This document shows positions 7,513-15,328 of a stretch of 64,000 bases of DNA, piece by piece. This DNA comes from Thermoactinospora rubra. Its GTDB lineage: Bacteria > Actinomycetota > Actinomycetes > Streptosporangiales > Streptosporangiaceae. Numbering within the stretch: the first letter of the stretch is position 1; each line of letters starts with the position of its first letter. The notes beneath the pieces were generated by a model. The model was given only the letters and a program-made list of their open reading frames with translations. It did not search any database and was not told the origin of the DNA. A program made the translations under genes and the position numbers. The DNA lies in NCBI RefSeq assembly GCF_002093975.1, contig NZ_MSZZ01000010.1, forward strand, positions 62,001 to 126,000, given 5' to 3'.

Positions 7513-9443
7513 GAGACGGGCTCCCGGTGGCCGGTGAGGTCGGCGTAGAGGGGGACGGTCGAGACGAGCTCGTCGTGGGTTCCGGCGACGGCCCGCCCGC
7601 CGTCGACCAGCAGGACGCGCCCGGCCCGGCGGGCCGAGCCCAGCCGGTGGGCGATGACGACGAGCGTGCCGCCGCGCCGGGCGAAGGCGCGTTCGACGCG
7701 GGACTCCAAGGCGGGGTCGAGGTGGCAGGTGGCCTCGTCGAGGATGACGAGGGGCGCGGGGCTGAGGTAGGCGCGGACGAGCGCGACCAGCTGCCGCTCG
7801 CCCGCGGACAACCGCCCGGGGTCGACCTCGGCGTCCAGGGCGGCGCTTCGCCGTGCCGCCACCACGTCGAGGAGGGGGTGCGCGCCGAGCTCCTCGACGG
7901 CCGCCATCACCTCCCGATCGGTCGCGGGGGCGAGGTAGGCGAGGTTCTCCCGCAGGGTGCCGCGGAAGACGTACGCCTCCTGGGGGATCAGCACGCGCGC
8001 CGCCGGGCCGGCGCGGTCGGCGGGGACGCCGCCGACGAGCACCTCGCCCTCGCCGGGCCGCAGGAGCCCGGCGACGAGCGCGGCGAGCGTCGACTTGCCC
8101 GCCCCGCTCGGGCCCACCACGGCGAGGTGCTGCCCGCGCGGGACGGCCAGGTCCAGGTTGCGGACCACCGGTTCGGCATGCGGGCCGTACGCGAAGGTGA
8201 CGCCCCGCAGCTCGATCGCGGGGCTGTCCGAGGCGGCGGTACGGCCCGGCGACGCCAGGGATCTCGCCGACGCCGGCGAGCCGGCTGACGCGGTACGGCC
8301 CGCCGACGCCGTACGGCTGGGCCGCTCCCTCGGCGTTGCGCGATCGGGCCGCAGGATGCGGTCGAGCGCCGCGACCAGGCGGACCCCGCTGACGCCCACG
8401 CCCTCGACCAGCCCGCCCAGCGCGGGGGCCAGGGACTGGGTGACGTACGCCAGCGCCCCCACCACGGTCCCCACGCCCACGCCGTTCCGCAGGAGCGTGG
8501 GCATGGCGGCGAGGACGAGCACGACCGGCAGCCAGGCGCCGAGGGCGAGCGCCGCCGTGCGGACCGCGGTGACGCGCGCCACCGCGCCCGCCGCGGCCAC
8601 CTGGGCCGTGATGCGGCGCTCGACGTCGGCGCCGACGCGCTCCTCGGCCCCGCACGCCGTGATGTCGCGCAGCCCGTGGGCGACGGAGGTCAGCAGCTCG
8701 GTGGTCGCCTCGTCGGCCATGAGGTACGCGCGCTGCCTGCGGGCGAGCGCGGGCAGGGAAGCGGCGAAGACGGCGACCCCGGCGGCGAAGGGCGCGAGCA
8801 CGAGCCCGGCGAGCGAGGGCGCGAGGGTCAGCAGCCCGGCCCCTGCGCTGACGAGCGTGAACGCGAAGCCCCTCACCACGCCGACGAGGGCGGCGAAGGC
8901 GTCCCTGGCCAGCTCGACCTGGAGCGTGGCGCGCGCGACCGCGGCGCTGCCGGCTCGCGGCGCGCAGGCGGAGGCGACGGCGTGGCCGAGCACGCCGCGG
9001 ACGACCCGCTCCAGGAGGTCGTCGCGGAACGGCTCGGCCACGGCGGCGACAGCCAGGACGACCTGGCGGGCGGCGCCCGCGGCGGCCAGCCAGGCGGCTC
9101 CCAGCAGACCCAGCCAGGCCAGCCCGAGCAGGGGCGCGCCCGCGGCGAAGCCGTCGACGGCGCGGGCGACGGCGTGGCCGATGAGGAAGGCGGGGGCTAC
9201 CTCGACCAGCGACCAGGCCGCGATCCTCGCCAGCGCGCCCGGCCGCCGTCCCAACGCCGCCCGCACCACGGCACCGGGCCGGAGGGCGGGGGTGAAGGAT
9301 GACGGCATGCCGCCCAGGGCTTCCGGCGAGGAAAGCGGTGGCAAAGAAGGCAGTGGCGAGGAAGCCGGTGGCGAAGAAGGCGGTGGCGAAGAAGGCGGTG
9401 GCGAAGAAGGCGGAGGCGAAGAAGGCGGAGGCGTCGAGGTCAT
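7509..9443 (-). CDS. ABC exporter half-transporter with Pro/Ser-repeat N-terminus
   Basis: 644 residues: an unusual N-terminal tail of about 40 residues built from PPPSS repeats, then a transmembrane domain of about six helices, then a nucleotide-binding domain. Walker A is GPSGAGKST, the signature is LSAGERQ and Walker B is LVILDEAT with the catalytic Glu present. ATG 9443 overlaps the stop of the upstream ABC gene, and its own stop overlaps the peptidase start. Together with the neighbouring half-transporter it should form a heterodimer that exports the modified peptide. There is no C39 peptidase domain. A linker rich in Ser/Ala/Arg joins the membrane and ATPase parts. A start further downstream, for example at the Met in GGMPSSF, would skip the repeat but would lose the coupling overlap. 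Confidence 0.88.
   Translation of the reverse strand: MTSTPPPSSPPPSSPPPSSPPPSSPPASSPLPSLPPLSSPEALGGMPSSFTPALRPGAVVRAALGRRPGALARIAAWSLVEVAPAFLIGHAVARAVDGFAAGAPLLGLAWLGLLGAAWLAAAGAARQVVLAVAAVAEPFRDDLLERVVRGVLGHAVASACAPRAGSAAVARATLQVELARDAFAALVGVVRGFAFTLVSAGAGLLTLAPSLAGLVLAPFAAGVAVFAASLPALARRQRAYLMADEATTELLTSVAHGLRDITACGAEERVGADVERRITAQVAAAGAVARVTAVRTAALALGAWLPVVLVLAAMPTLLRNGVGVGTVVGALAYVTQSLAPALGGLVEGVGVSGVRLVAALDRILRPDRATPRERPSRTASAGRTASAGSPASARSLASPGRTAASDSPAIELRGVTFAYGPHAEPVVRNLDLAVPRGQHLAVVGPSGAGKSTLAALVAGLLRPGEGEVLVGGVPADRAGPAARVLIPQEAYVFRGTLRENLAYLAPATDREVMAAVEELGAHPLLDVVAARRSAALDAEVDPGRLSAGERQLVALVRAYLSPAPLVILDEATCHLDPALESRVERAFARRGGTLVVIAHRLGSARRAGRVLLVDGGRAVAGTHDELVSTVPLYADLTGHREPVS
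9323..9434. repeat. 15-bp tandem repeat encoding PPPSS
   Basis: About seven copies of a 15-base unit (plus-strand form GAAGAAGGCGGTGGC and variants). Four copies encode PPPSS exactly; the more 3' copies in the gene are degenerate (PPASS, PLPSL, PPLSS). The unit length keeps the frame, so copy-number change would alter tail length without inactivating the exporter. Confidence 0.9.
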
Positions 9444-11092
9444 TGCCGCTCCTCGAAGTGCCGCTCCTCGAAGACGGCCCGGTACTCCGGCTCGCTCCAC
9501 AACTCCCCGTGCGTGCCCACGGCCCGCACCCGCCCGTCCTCCATCCACACCACCCGATCGGCGCGAGCCGCCGTCGCCACCCGGTGCGTCACGACGAGCC
9601 GCGTGCACCCGCCGTACTGCTCGGTCAGCGCCCTGCTCACCTGCCGCTCGGTCACGGTGTCCAGGCTTGAGGTGGCGTCGTCCAGCACGAGCAGCCGCCG
9701 CGCCCGCGCGAAGGCCCGGGCCAGTCCCAGCCGCTGCCGCTCCCCGCCCGACAGGGGCGCCGACGCCAACGCCGTCCCATATCCCCGCGGCAACCGCCCG
9801 ATGAAGCCGTCGGCTCCCGCCGCCCGAGCCGCCCGTTCGGCACCTCCGCCGTCGATCCCGCCCATCCCGATGGCCGCCCCGACCGTCTCCCCCAGCAGCA
9901 CCGGACGCTCGAAGGCGTATCCCACCGCCGCTCGCAGCTCCTGGCGCGACAGCTCGGGCAGCGGCACCCCGTCCAGCAGCACGACGCCCGTCGCCGGGTC
10001 CCTCAGCCGCCCCGCCAGCTCCGCCAGCGCGCTCTTGCCCGACCCCGAGCGCCCGGCGACCGCCGTGACCGACCCGCCCGGCACCACCAGGTCCCCTACG
10101 GGCGTCCCCCGCAGCTCCAGCGTCCCGTCGCCCTCCGGCAGCCGCCGCGTGCCGTACCCGAGGACCGGCACGTCGAGCACCTCGGCGACCCGGCCCGCGG
10201 CCGACCGGGCCCGCGCCAGCTGCCCGACGTAGCCCAGCGCGCCGCTCAGCGCCGCGCCCAGGACCGCGTACCGCGCCGCCGCGTACAGCTCCCCGATCGT
10301 CAGCCGTCCCCCGGCCAGCAGCCACCCCCCGCACGCCAGCACCGCCACCTCCAGCACCGGCACCATGACCCCCGCCCGCACGCCGGCCGTGGCCGTGGCC
10401 CGCCACAGCTCCGCGCCGTGCGCCCGCAGCCGCGGCAGCGGCTCCAGCACCCGCCGGGCCTCCCGCTCGACGGTCCCGGCCGCGGCGATCGTGCGCGCGC
10501 CGCCGAGGGCGTCCACCAGCCGCGCGGCGATGTGTCCCTGGGTCTCCTGGTAGGCGCCGGACAGCGTGCCCCCGGCCCGCAGGAAGGCGCGCAGGACCAG
10601 GAGGATGGCGGCGACCCCCGCGCCCAGGGCCAGCGTCAGCAGCGGGTCGATGAGGGTCAGCGCGACCAGCGCCCCGGCCGTGGGCACGAGCAGGGCGACG
10701 GCGCTCACCAGCGCCTCCGGCGCCCGTCCCACCTCTTCCGCGTTCATTCCCGCGCGCGTGACGAGCTCGCCGGGCGGGAAGCGGCGCGTCATGTCCGGCC
10801 CGGCGCCCAGCAGCCGCCGTACGACCGCCCGCCGCACCCAGGCCGAGGCCCGCGCGCCGGTCAGCCCGCGTGCCCACACGGCCAGGCACTCCCCGCCCAG
10901 CACGACCGCGACGGCCGCCAGGCACGCGCCCAGCCAGCCGGCCGCGCCGCGGCTGTCGATCGTCCCGCCGATCAGGGTCGGCAGGGCCAGCTCGCCGGCC
11001 GCCGCGGCGGTCGCGCCGGCCGCCAGCAGCACCGGCCACGGGCCGCCGCGGCGCGCGGCACGCGCCGCCAGCCGATCGGCCAAGCGCATCAT
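9440..11092 (-). CDS. ABC exporter half-transporter with degenerate ATPase site
   Basis: 550 residues: six-helix membrane domain, then an ATPase domain with Walker A GRSGSGKSA and signature LSGGERQ. Walker B reads LLVLDDAT, so the usual catalytic Glu after the Asp is replaced by Asp. That is the classic degenerate-site subunit of a heterodimeric exporter, and the partner encoded just downstream has the normal Glu. The start is the first of two ATGs (11092), with GGAGG four bases upstream; the gene overlaps its partner by four bases. It lies 73 bp after the precursor gene, separated by a strong hairpin. The inferred role is secretion of the class III lanthipeptide. Confidence 0.9.
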   Translation of the reverse strand: MMRLADRLAARAARRGGPWPVLLAAGATAAAAGELALPTLIGGTIDSRGAAGWLGACLAAVAVVLGGECLAVWARGLTGARASAWVRRAVVRRLLGAGPDMTRRFPPGELVTRAGMNAEEVGRAPEALVSAVALLVPTAGALVALTLIDPLLTLALGAGVAAILLVLRAFLRAGGTLSGAYQETQGHIAARLVDALGGARTIAAAGTVEREARRVLEPLPRLRAHGAELWRATATAGVRAGVMVPVLEVAVLACGGWLLAGGRLTIGELYAAARYAVLGAALSGALGYVGQLARARSAAGRVAEVLDVPVLGYGTRRLPEGDGTLELRGTPVGDLVVPGGSVTAVAGRSGSGKSALAELAGRLRDPATGVVLLDGVPLPELSRQELRAAVGYAFERPVLLGETVGAAIGMGGIDGGGAERAARAAGADGFIGRLPRGYGTALASAPLSGGERQRLGLARAFARARRLLVLDDATSSLDTVTERQVSRALTEQYGGCTRLVVTHRVATAARADRVVWMEDGRVRAVGTHGELWSEPEYRAVFEERHFEERQ

Positions 11093-11103
11093 GTCCTCCA
11101 CAT

Positions 11104-11140
11104 GACGGGGCCGGGTGGCCGCGTGGGCCACCCGGCCGTC
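11104..11140 (-). terminator. Strong hairpin between precursor and exporter genes (attenuator/terminator)
   Basis: GGCCGGGTGGCC (11109-11120) and GGCCACCCGGCC (11126-11137) form a perfect 12-bp stem with a five-base loop. A GAC/GTC pair beyond a two-base bulge extends it. It starts 26 bases past the precursor stop. Such a hairpin can keep precursor mRNA in excess over transporter mRNA by partial termination or by blocking 3' decay. No U-run follows, as is common in actinomycetes. Confidence 0.75.
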
Positions 11141-11165
11141 GGTCACCGGATGAGGGACACCCGGA

Positions 11166-11297
11166 TCAGTGGCACAGAGCGACGCTGAGGTTGCTCGGCT
11201 TGCCGGAGTGGCACGTGAGGGCCGTGAGCGTGCTGCCGCCGCTGGCGACGTCGCTGCTCGCGGGAGCCTCCAGACCCTGCAGGTCGAGAAGGACCAT
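11166..11297 (-). CDS. lanA: Class III lanthipeptide precursor peptide (SapB-like)
   Basis: A 43-residue peptide. The leader begins MVLLDLQGLE, the LxDLQ-type helix that class III synthetases recognise (RamS of SapB has LFDLQ at the same place). The core carries two copies of the class III motif Ser/Thr-x2-Ser/Thr-x3-Cys: S22-T25-C29 (STLTALTC) and S35-S38-C42 (SNLSVALC). Spacing is identical to SapB, so two labionin or lanthionine rings are expected. ATG 11297 lies four bases after the synthetase stop, with GGGAGG inside the synthetase 3' end, so translation is coupled. Pro12 in the leader is a plausible cut point for the cluster's prolyl oligopeptidase; Pro34 sits between the two rings. Confidence 0.93.
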   Translation of the reverse strand: MVLLDLQGLEAPASSDVASGGSTLTALTCHSGKPSNLSVALCH

Positions 11298-11301
11298 TCG
11301 T

Positions 11302-13779
11302 TCACACCTCCCTTCGCTCGTCGAGGAAAGGCAGGCCGGCTCGGGGCCCGGCGTGCGCCGAGGCCAGGGCGAGCAGGACGCCTGCCGTACCGGTGGCCAG
11401 GTCCATGGACAGGCGGAGGAGCTGGTCGCCGGGGAAGGCCAGCCCGCCGCCGTACGGCAGCGCGTGCCAGCGCAGCCCCGCGGCGCCTGAGCCGAAGGCG
11501 GCGACGATGCCCGCCCGCCCGGTGAACAGGCCGGACTGGACGAAGAAGCCGGAGCGCGCGACCAGGCGCAGCCGCGCCAGCGCGTCCGCCAGCTCCTCGT
11601 GGGGTCTGTGGGTCAGGTGGCGCGCCAGGACCATGGCGATGCCCGCCGAGCCCTCGTCGAGGTACGGCAGCAGCCGCCAGCCCTGGTTGACCTGGAGCGA
11701 GCCGTCGTCGGCCCGCCTGCAGCGGCGCAGGTCCTGCCGGAGCGCGGTCTCGGCCAGGTCGAGCAGCGAGCCGTCGCCGGTGCGCTCGTAGGCGTGCAGG
11801 AACAGCAGGGCCGGGCCGCTGGAGCCGTACATGAGCCCGGCGCGCGGGCGGGAGCCGCCGCTGAGCTCGGGCACGTCCTCGACGCCGCCGAGCCGGTCGG
11901 CGCAGATGTCGACCACGCGGGCGGCCAGGTCGTCGCGGCCGAAGTGGTAGAGGGTCAGCCCGATGCCCGGCAGGCCGGACAGCAGCGCCGACTCCAGCCG
12001 CTCGTAGTCCTCGCGCAGGCAGATCTCCAGCACGTCGAGGGCGTCCTGCCGGTGGCCGAGCACGTCCAGGACGTAGGCCACGCCGGCAAGGCCGTCGTAC
12101 AGGCCGAGGCCGGAGCCCTGCCGGGGGTGTTTGGCGTGCCGTGCCAGCCAGCCGGCGTGCACCGGCTCGCAGCCCGCCCGCGCCAGCGCGTAGAGCACGC
12201 CGGCCGCGCCGTAGGCGAGGCTGAGCCCGCGCCCAGGCTGGAACTGGGCGATGTCGCCGGGGAAGAGCCGGTCGTCGCGATCGGGCGTGGCGCTCGCGAC
12301 GATCGCGCGGGCCATCGCGTCGCGCAATTCGGGCCAGGAGGCCTCGCCCGGCATGGGCGGCGGCTCCCAGGCGGCCCGGCCCGCGATGGTGTCGACGTCG
12401 CGGCGGATGACCTGGGGCGGCACGGGGAAGACGTCCGTGACGATCTCGCCCAGGTGCCTGGCCTTGGCGCGGTGCAGGGGCTGCATGATCGTGCACTGCG
12501 GGGCGAACAGGCCCAGCCGTAAGCAGGCGAGGGCGTAGCGGTCCACCTCCACGCCCTGCCGGTCCGCCGGGGCGGCGAAGGCGGGATGGGCCAGCGCCGA
12601 GCGGGCCTGCTCGTCGGCGAGGGTGGCGACCTCGTAGTCGATGAGCACCACCCGGCCGCTCTCGGTGAGCAGCACGTTGTCGGGGTGCAGGTCGCCGAAG
12701 ACCACGCCGCGCCCGTGCAGGGAGTCCACCGCCCGCTCCACCCGCTCGGCGGTCTCCAGCGCCCACGCGGCGTACTCCTCCAGGTCCCGGCGGGTGCAGG
12801 TGGCCTTGGTGAGCGGGAAGCGGTGCACCAGGCGGCGCTGCAGGGTCACGCCGTCGACGAACTCCTGCACCAGGAAGCTGTGCTCGCCGAGCGTGAAGTC
12901 GTCGATCAGCTCGGGGACGGCGGGCAGGCCGGCCAGGCGGCGCATGATGTCGCGCTCGTGCGTCAGGCGCGCCACCGCGTCCCGCCCGGCCGCGTCCAGC
13001 CCGGCGTGCGGCCTGGCCTCCTTGAGGACCACGCGCCTGCCGGTGCGCAGGTCCTCGGCCAGGTAGACGCCGCCCCCGTTGGAGAAGTGCAGCACCTTCT
13101 CGATCTTGTACGGCAGGCCCTCGGTGGTGACCGCGTTGCGGGCCGCCAGGTGGGGCTGGAGGAACTCCGGCAGCGTGGTCCACGGCGGCACGGAGAAGAC
13201 CGCGTGCCGCACGTCCGGGACTAGCCGGCCCTGGCCGTCCTCCACCGCGAGCACCCGCTCGCCGGCCTCCGACAGGCAGTGGCGCTCGGCGAAGCCGCCG
13301 TACCTGACGTACAGGGGGCCGTCGCCGTAGCGCAGGTCCGACAGGATGTAGGGGCCCTCGACGCCGCGCAGCAGCTCGTTGAGGTCCTTCAGCGCCAGCT
13401 CCAGCTGGGCCTCGTCGCGCGGGTAGACGGTGACGAGCTTGCCGCTGGAGGCGCGCGAGGCCGCCTTGGAGCCGAGCATCACCAGGACCGGGACGCCGCG
13501 CAGGAACTTGAAGGCGATGCCGCGCGGCACGCAGTAGTCCCAGACCGTGGCCACGGCCCGCTCGGCGTGGTCGACCTTCGCGGAGACGTGGATCTTCCAG
13601 CCCTGAAGCGGGAGCGGCTCCCCCTCGGGCGCGTAGTACATCCACGTGTCGGTGGCGTGATGGGACCAGCCGTCGGGGACGGGACGCCGCGCGGCCGCGA
13701 ACGTCGCCTCCGCCGTCTTGTCGTGGAGCACGTCGTAGAACAGCGGATCCGCGAGACAGTAAAGCTCATACTGATCCAT
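11302..13779 (-). CDS. lanKC: Class III lanthipeptide synthetase (lyase-kinase-cyclase)
   Basis: 825 residues in the LanKC/RamC order. Residues 1 to about 210 are the phospho-Ser/Thr lyase domain. From about 220 to 480 there is a Ser/Thr kinase with Lys253 in VVLKEARP, catalytic loop GDLHPDN (Asp363, Asn368) and metal-binding Asp381 in LIDYE. From about 500 onward comes a LanC-like domain with its Gly-rich repeats (YGAAGVLYAL, YDGLAGVAYVL, LMYGSSGPALLFL, FTGRAGIV). The zinc-ligand CHG/Cys motifs of class I, II and IV cyclases are absent, which places it in class III. It phosphorylates, eliminates and cyclises the precursor encoded immediately downstream. AT-rich DNA upstream probably holds the operon promoter. 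Confidence 0.95.
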   Translation of the reverse strand: MDQYELYCLADPLFYDVLHDKTAEATFAAARRPVPDGWSHHATDTWMYYAPEGEPLPLQGWKIHVSAKVDHAERAVATVWDYCVPRGIAFKFLRGVPVLVMLGSKAASRASSGKLVTVYPRDEAQLELALKDLNELLRGVEGPYILSDLRYGDGPLYVRYGGFAERHCLSEAGERVLAVEDGQGRLVPDVRHAVFSVPPWTTLPEFLQPHLAARNAVTTEGLPYKIEKVLHFSNGGGVYLAEDLRTGRRVVLKEARPHAGLDAAGRDAVARLTHERDIMRRLAGLPAVPELIDDFTLGEHSFLVQEFVDGVTLQRRLVHRFPLTKATCTRRDLEEYAAWALETAERVERAVDSLHGRGVVFGDLHPDNVLLTESGRVVLIDYEVATLADEQARSALAHPAFAAPADRQGVEVDRYALACLRLGLFAPQCTIMQPLHRAKARHLGEIVTDVFPVPPQVIRRDVDTIAGRAAWEPPPMPGEASWPELRDAMARAIVASATPDRDDRLFPGDIAQFQPGRGLSLAYGAAGVLYALARAGCEPVHAGWLARHAKHPRQGSGLGLYDGLAGVAYVLDVLGHRQDALDVLEICLREDYERLESALLSGLPGIGLTLYHFGRDDLAARVVDICADRLGGVEDVPELSGGSRPRAGLMYGSSGPALLFLHAYERTGDGSLLDLAETALRQDLRRCRRADDGSLQVNQGWRLLPYLDEGSAGIAMVLARHLTHRPHEELADALARLRLVARSGFFVQSGLFTGRAGIVAAFGSGAAGLRWHALPYGGGLAFPGDQLLRLSMDLATGTAGVLLALASAHAGPRAGLPFLDERREV

Positions 13780-13823
13780 CGAGCCCGGCCCCTCTCTCAG
13801 GTCACCCCCAAGAGAATGTCGGG

Positions 13824-13862
13824 CTAGCCGGAAGGATGGCTAGTTACAGGGTTAATCAACCC
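13824..13862. promoter_or_regulatory. Inverted repeats upstream of the synthetase operon
   Basis: The 147 bp between the kinase stop and the synthetase start are much more AT-rich than their surroundings. They hold CTAGCC-N8-GGCTAG (13824-13843) and GGGTTAATCAACCC (13849-13862, five-base arms), followed upstream by an AT-rich tract up to about 13930. This is the most likely promoter and regulator-binding region for lanKC and the genes behind it. I cannot assign exact -10 and -35 boxes. Confidence 0.5.
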
Positions 13863-13926
13863 TCGTGATCATATGTACAGCGTTTTGTGAAAAAGTAACC
13901 ATAGGTTGTGGACGGCGATTTGGACG

Positions 13927-15075
13927 CTATTTTTGCGGAATACAGGCGATCAGATGGAAATGTCCATCCAAGCTTCGCCACGTCTCGATATATCCGTCTA
14001 ATTCGGTGATGCGTTCACGCAGGTTGCGCAACCCCCGCCCGTGCCCGTCCCGCCCGTGCCCGTCCCGCCCGTGCCCGTCCCGCCCGGCCTTGACCCCGTC
14101 GTTGGCCAGGGACAGCCGGATCACCCCGTCGCTCTCGGCGAGGCGGATCTCGCACTCCCTCGCGGTGGCGTGCCGCAGGATGTTGGTCACGCCCTCCCGC
14201 GCCACCAGGGCGAGCACCCTGTCGACCGCCTCGGGAAGGTCCCCGCAGCCCACCTCGACGTGGCAGCGGGCGCCCGCCGACTCCAGGATCGCGCGCGCCG
14301 ACAGCAGCTCGTCCTGCAGCGACGGCGCGACCTGGCCACGCGCCACCGCGCGCACCTCGCCCGTGATGGCGCGGACCAGCGCGAGCGCCTCCCCCAGCTC
14401 CAGCGCGGCCTTCACATCGCCGCTCTCCGCCAGCCGCTGCGCCAGCTCCATCTTCAGCACCAGGACGGCCAGGCGGTGCCCCACCAGGTCGTGCAGGTCG
14501 CGGGTGAGCCGGTGCCGCTCGGCCTCGGCCGCCCGCCGTACCTCCTCGGCGCGCAGCACGCCCAGGCAGTGCGCGCGGACCGTCAGGCTGATCACCGCGT
14601 ACTCGGCCATCCCCGCGGCGGGCACCGCCAGCGCCAGCCCCCACAGCCGCGGATCGGCGCCCAGCACCAGCAGCGGGCCGCACGCCACGGCCGGCGGCAC
14701 CGGGACCCAGGTCCGTAATCGCTCGGCCAGCACGAGCAGGCTCGCGGTCAGCAGGGAGGCGACCGGCGCCCAGGCCGCCCCCAGCACCGTCCACGGCGCC
14801 ACCGTGAGCACCGCCTGCCCGGCCAGCGGCCACCAGACGCGGCCACGGCGCCTGATCGCCCGCAGGACGGCCATCGCGTGCAGGCAGAACACCGCCGCCA
14901 GGCACGCCGCCCCGCCCAGCGGCGCGGCGGTGCCGTACGCGGCCAGGTACGCGGCCGACGCGTGGGCCACTGCCGCCACCAGCCCCAGCCGGCCGGCCGC
15001 CAGCGTGAAGCCGCCCAGCCACAGCGGGGACAACGATGCCAGCCGTACCGAGCGCAGCCAGGGTGGGCGCACCAT
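13927..15075 (-). CDS. DesK-type sensor histidine kinase of the lanthipeptide locus
   Basis: 382 residues. About 150 N-terminal residues form four to six membrane helices without a large extracytoplasmic domain. The HisKA_3 H-box follows as TRDLHDLVGHRL, with the phospho-His in DLHD, then an ATPase domain with N-box EGVTNILRHA and the Gly-rich part NDGV to GRGLRNLRERI. Between those last two motifs, in the ATP lid, sits RDGHG three times in tandem. It is the natural partner for the DesR-type regulator at 4954 on the other side of the cluster. ATG 15075 is preceded by a GAAGGG-like site. Its stop is 148 bp from the synthetase start, so it may be cotranscribed or have its own promoter. Confidence 0.88.
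   Translation of the reverse strand: MVRPPWLRSVRLASLSPLWLGGFTLAAGRLGLVAAVAHASAAYLAAYGTAAPLGGAACLAAVFCLHAMAVLRAIRRRGRVWWPLAGQAVLTVAPWTVLGAAWAPVASLLTASLLVLAERLRTWVPVPPAVACGPLLVLGADPRLWGLALAVPAAGMAEYAVISLTVRAHCLGVLRAEEVRRAAEAERHRLTRDLHDLVGHRLAVLVLKMELAQRLAESGDVKAALELGEALALVRAITGEVRAVARGQVAPSLQDELLSARAILESAGARCHVEVGCGDLPEAVDRVLALVAREGVTNILRHATARECEIRLAESDGVIRLSLANDGVKAGRDGHGRDGHGRDGHGRGLRNLRERITELDGYIETWRSLDGHFHLIACIPQK
14041..14085. repeat. Three exact copies of a 15-bp unit inside the kinase ATP lid
   Basis: GTGCCCGTCCCGCCC occurs three times head to tail. On the coding strand it gives GRDGH repeats. It is in frame and sits in the loop that closes over ATP. Confidence 0.92.
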
Positions 15076-15328
15076 GAACCCTTCGTGTGGAGGCGGGAGC
15101 CATCATCTTCTCCCCTGGAGGAGGGCGCCTCTAACCCCGCGTCCCGAAACGGACGCACCCAGCGACTGTCGATCAGTGGCACCGCTCAGCATGCGCGGGG
15201 GCGGCGTCGTTCCAGCCAGCCGGAAGGTGGGGAGATCACCGCGCCGCCGTGCCTGGCAAAGGGCGCGATGGGGCGGGGACGGAGGCGGGTGGGCCGGGCC
15301 GTTCCCCGGGGTGACCCGCGGTTCGGGG

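Noticed and set aside
9440-13645. Very long minus-strand frame (about 1400 codons) through the exporter and synthetase region
   Set aside because: Only the last 550 codons (from 11092) encode a protein with ABC motifs. The rest is the shadow of LanKC and reads as Arg/Pro/Ala-rich nonsense.
11166-13779. Class IV (LanL) assignment of the synthetase
   Set aside because: The cyclase domain lacks the zinc-binding Cys and Cys-His-Gly motifs that class IV enzymes have, so class III fits better.
15160-15190. Short match (GTGCCACTGATC) to the end of the precursor gene, upstream of the kinase
   Set aside because: Looked like a second precursor end, but the frame before it has no leader or ring motif; 12 matching bases can occur by chance.
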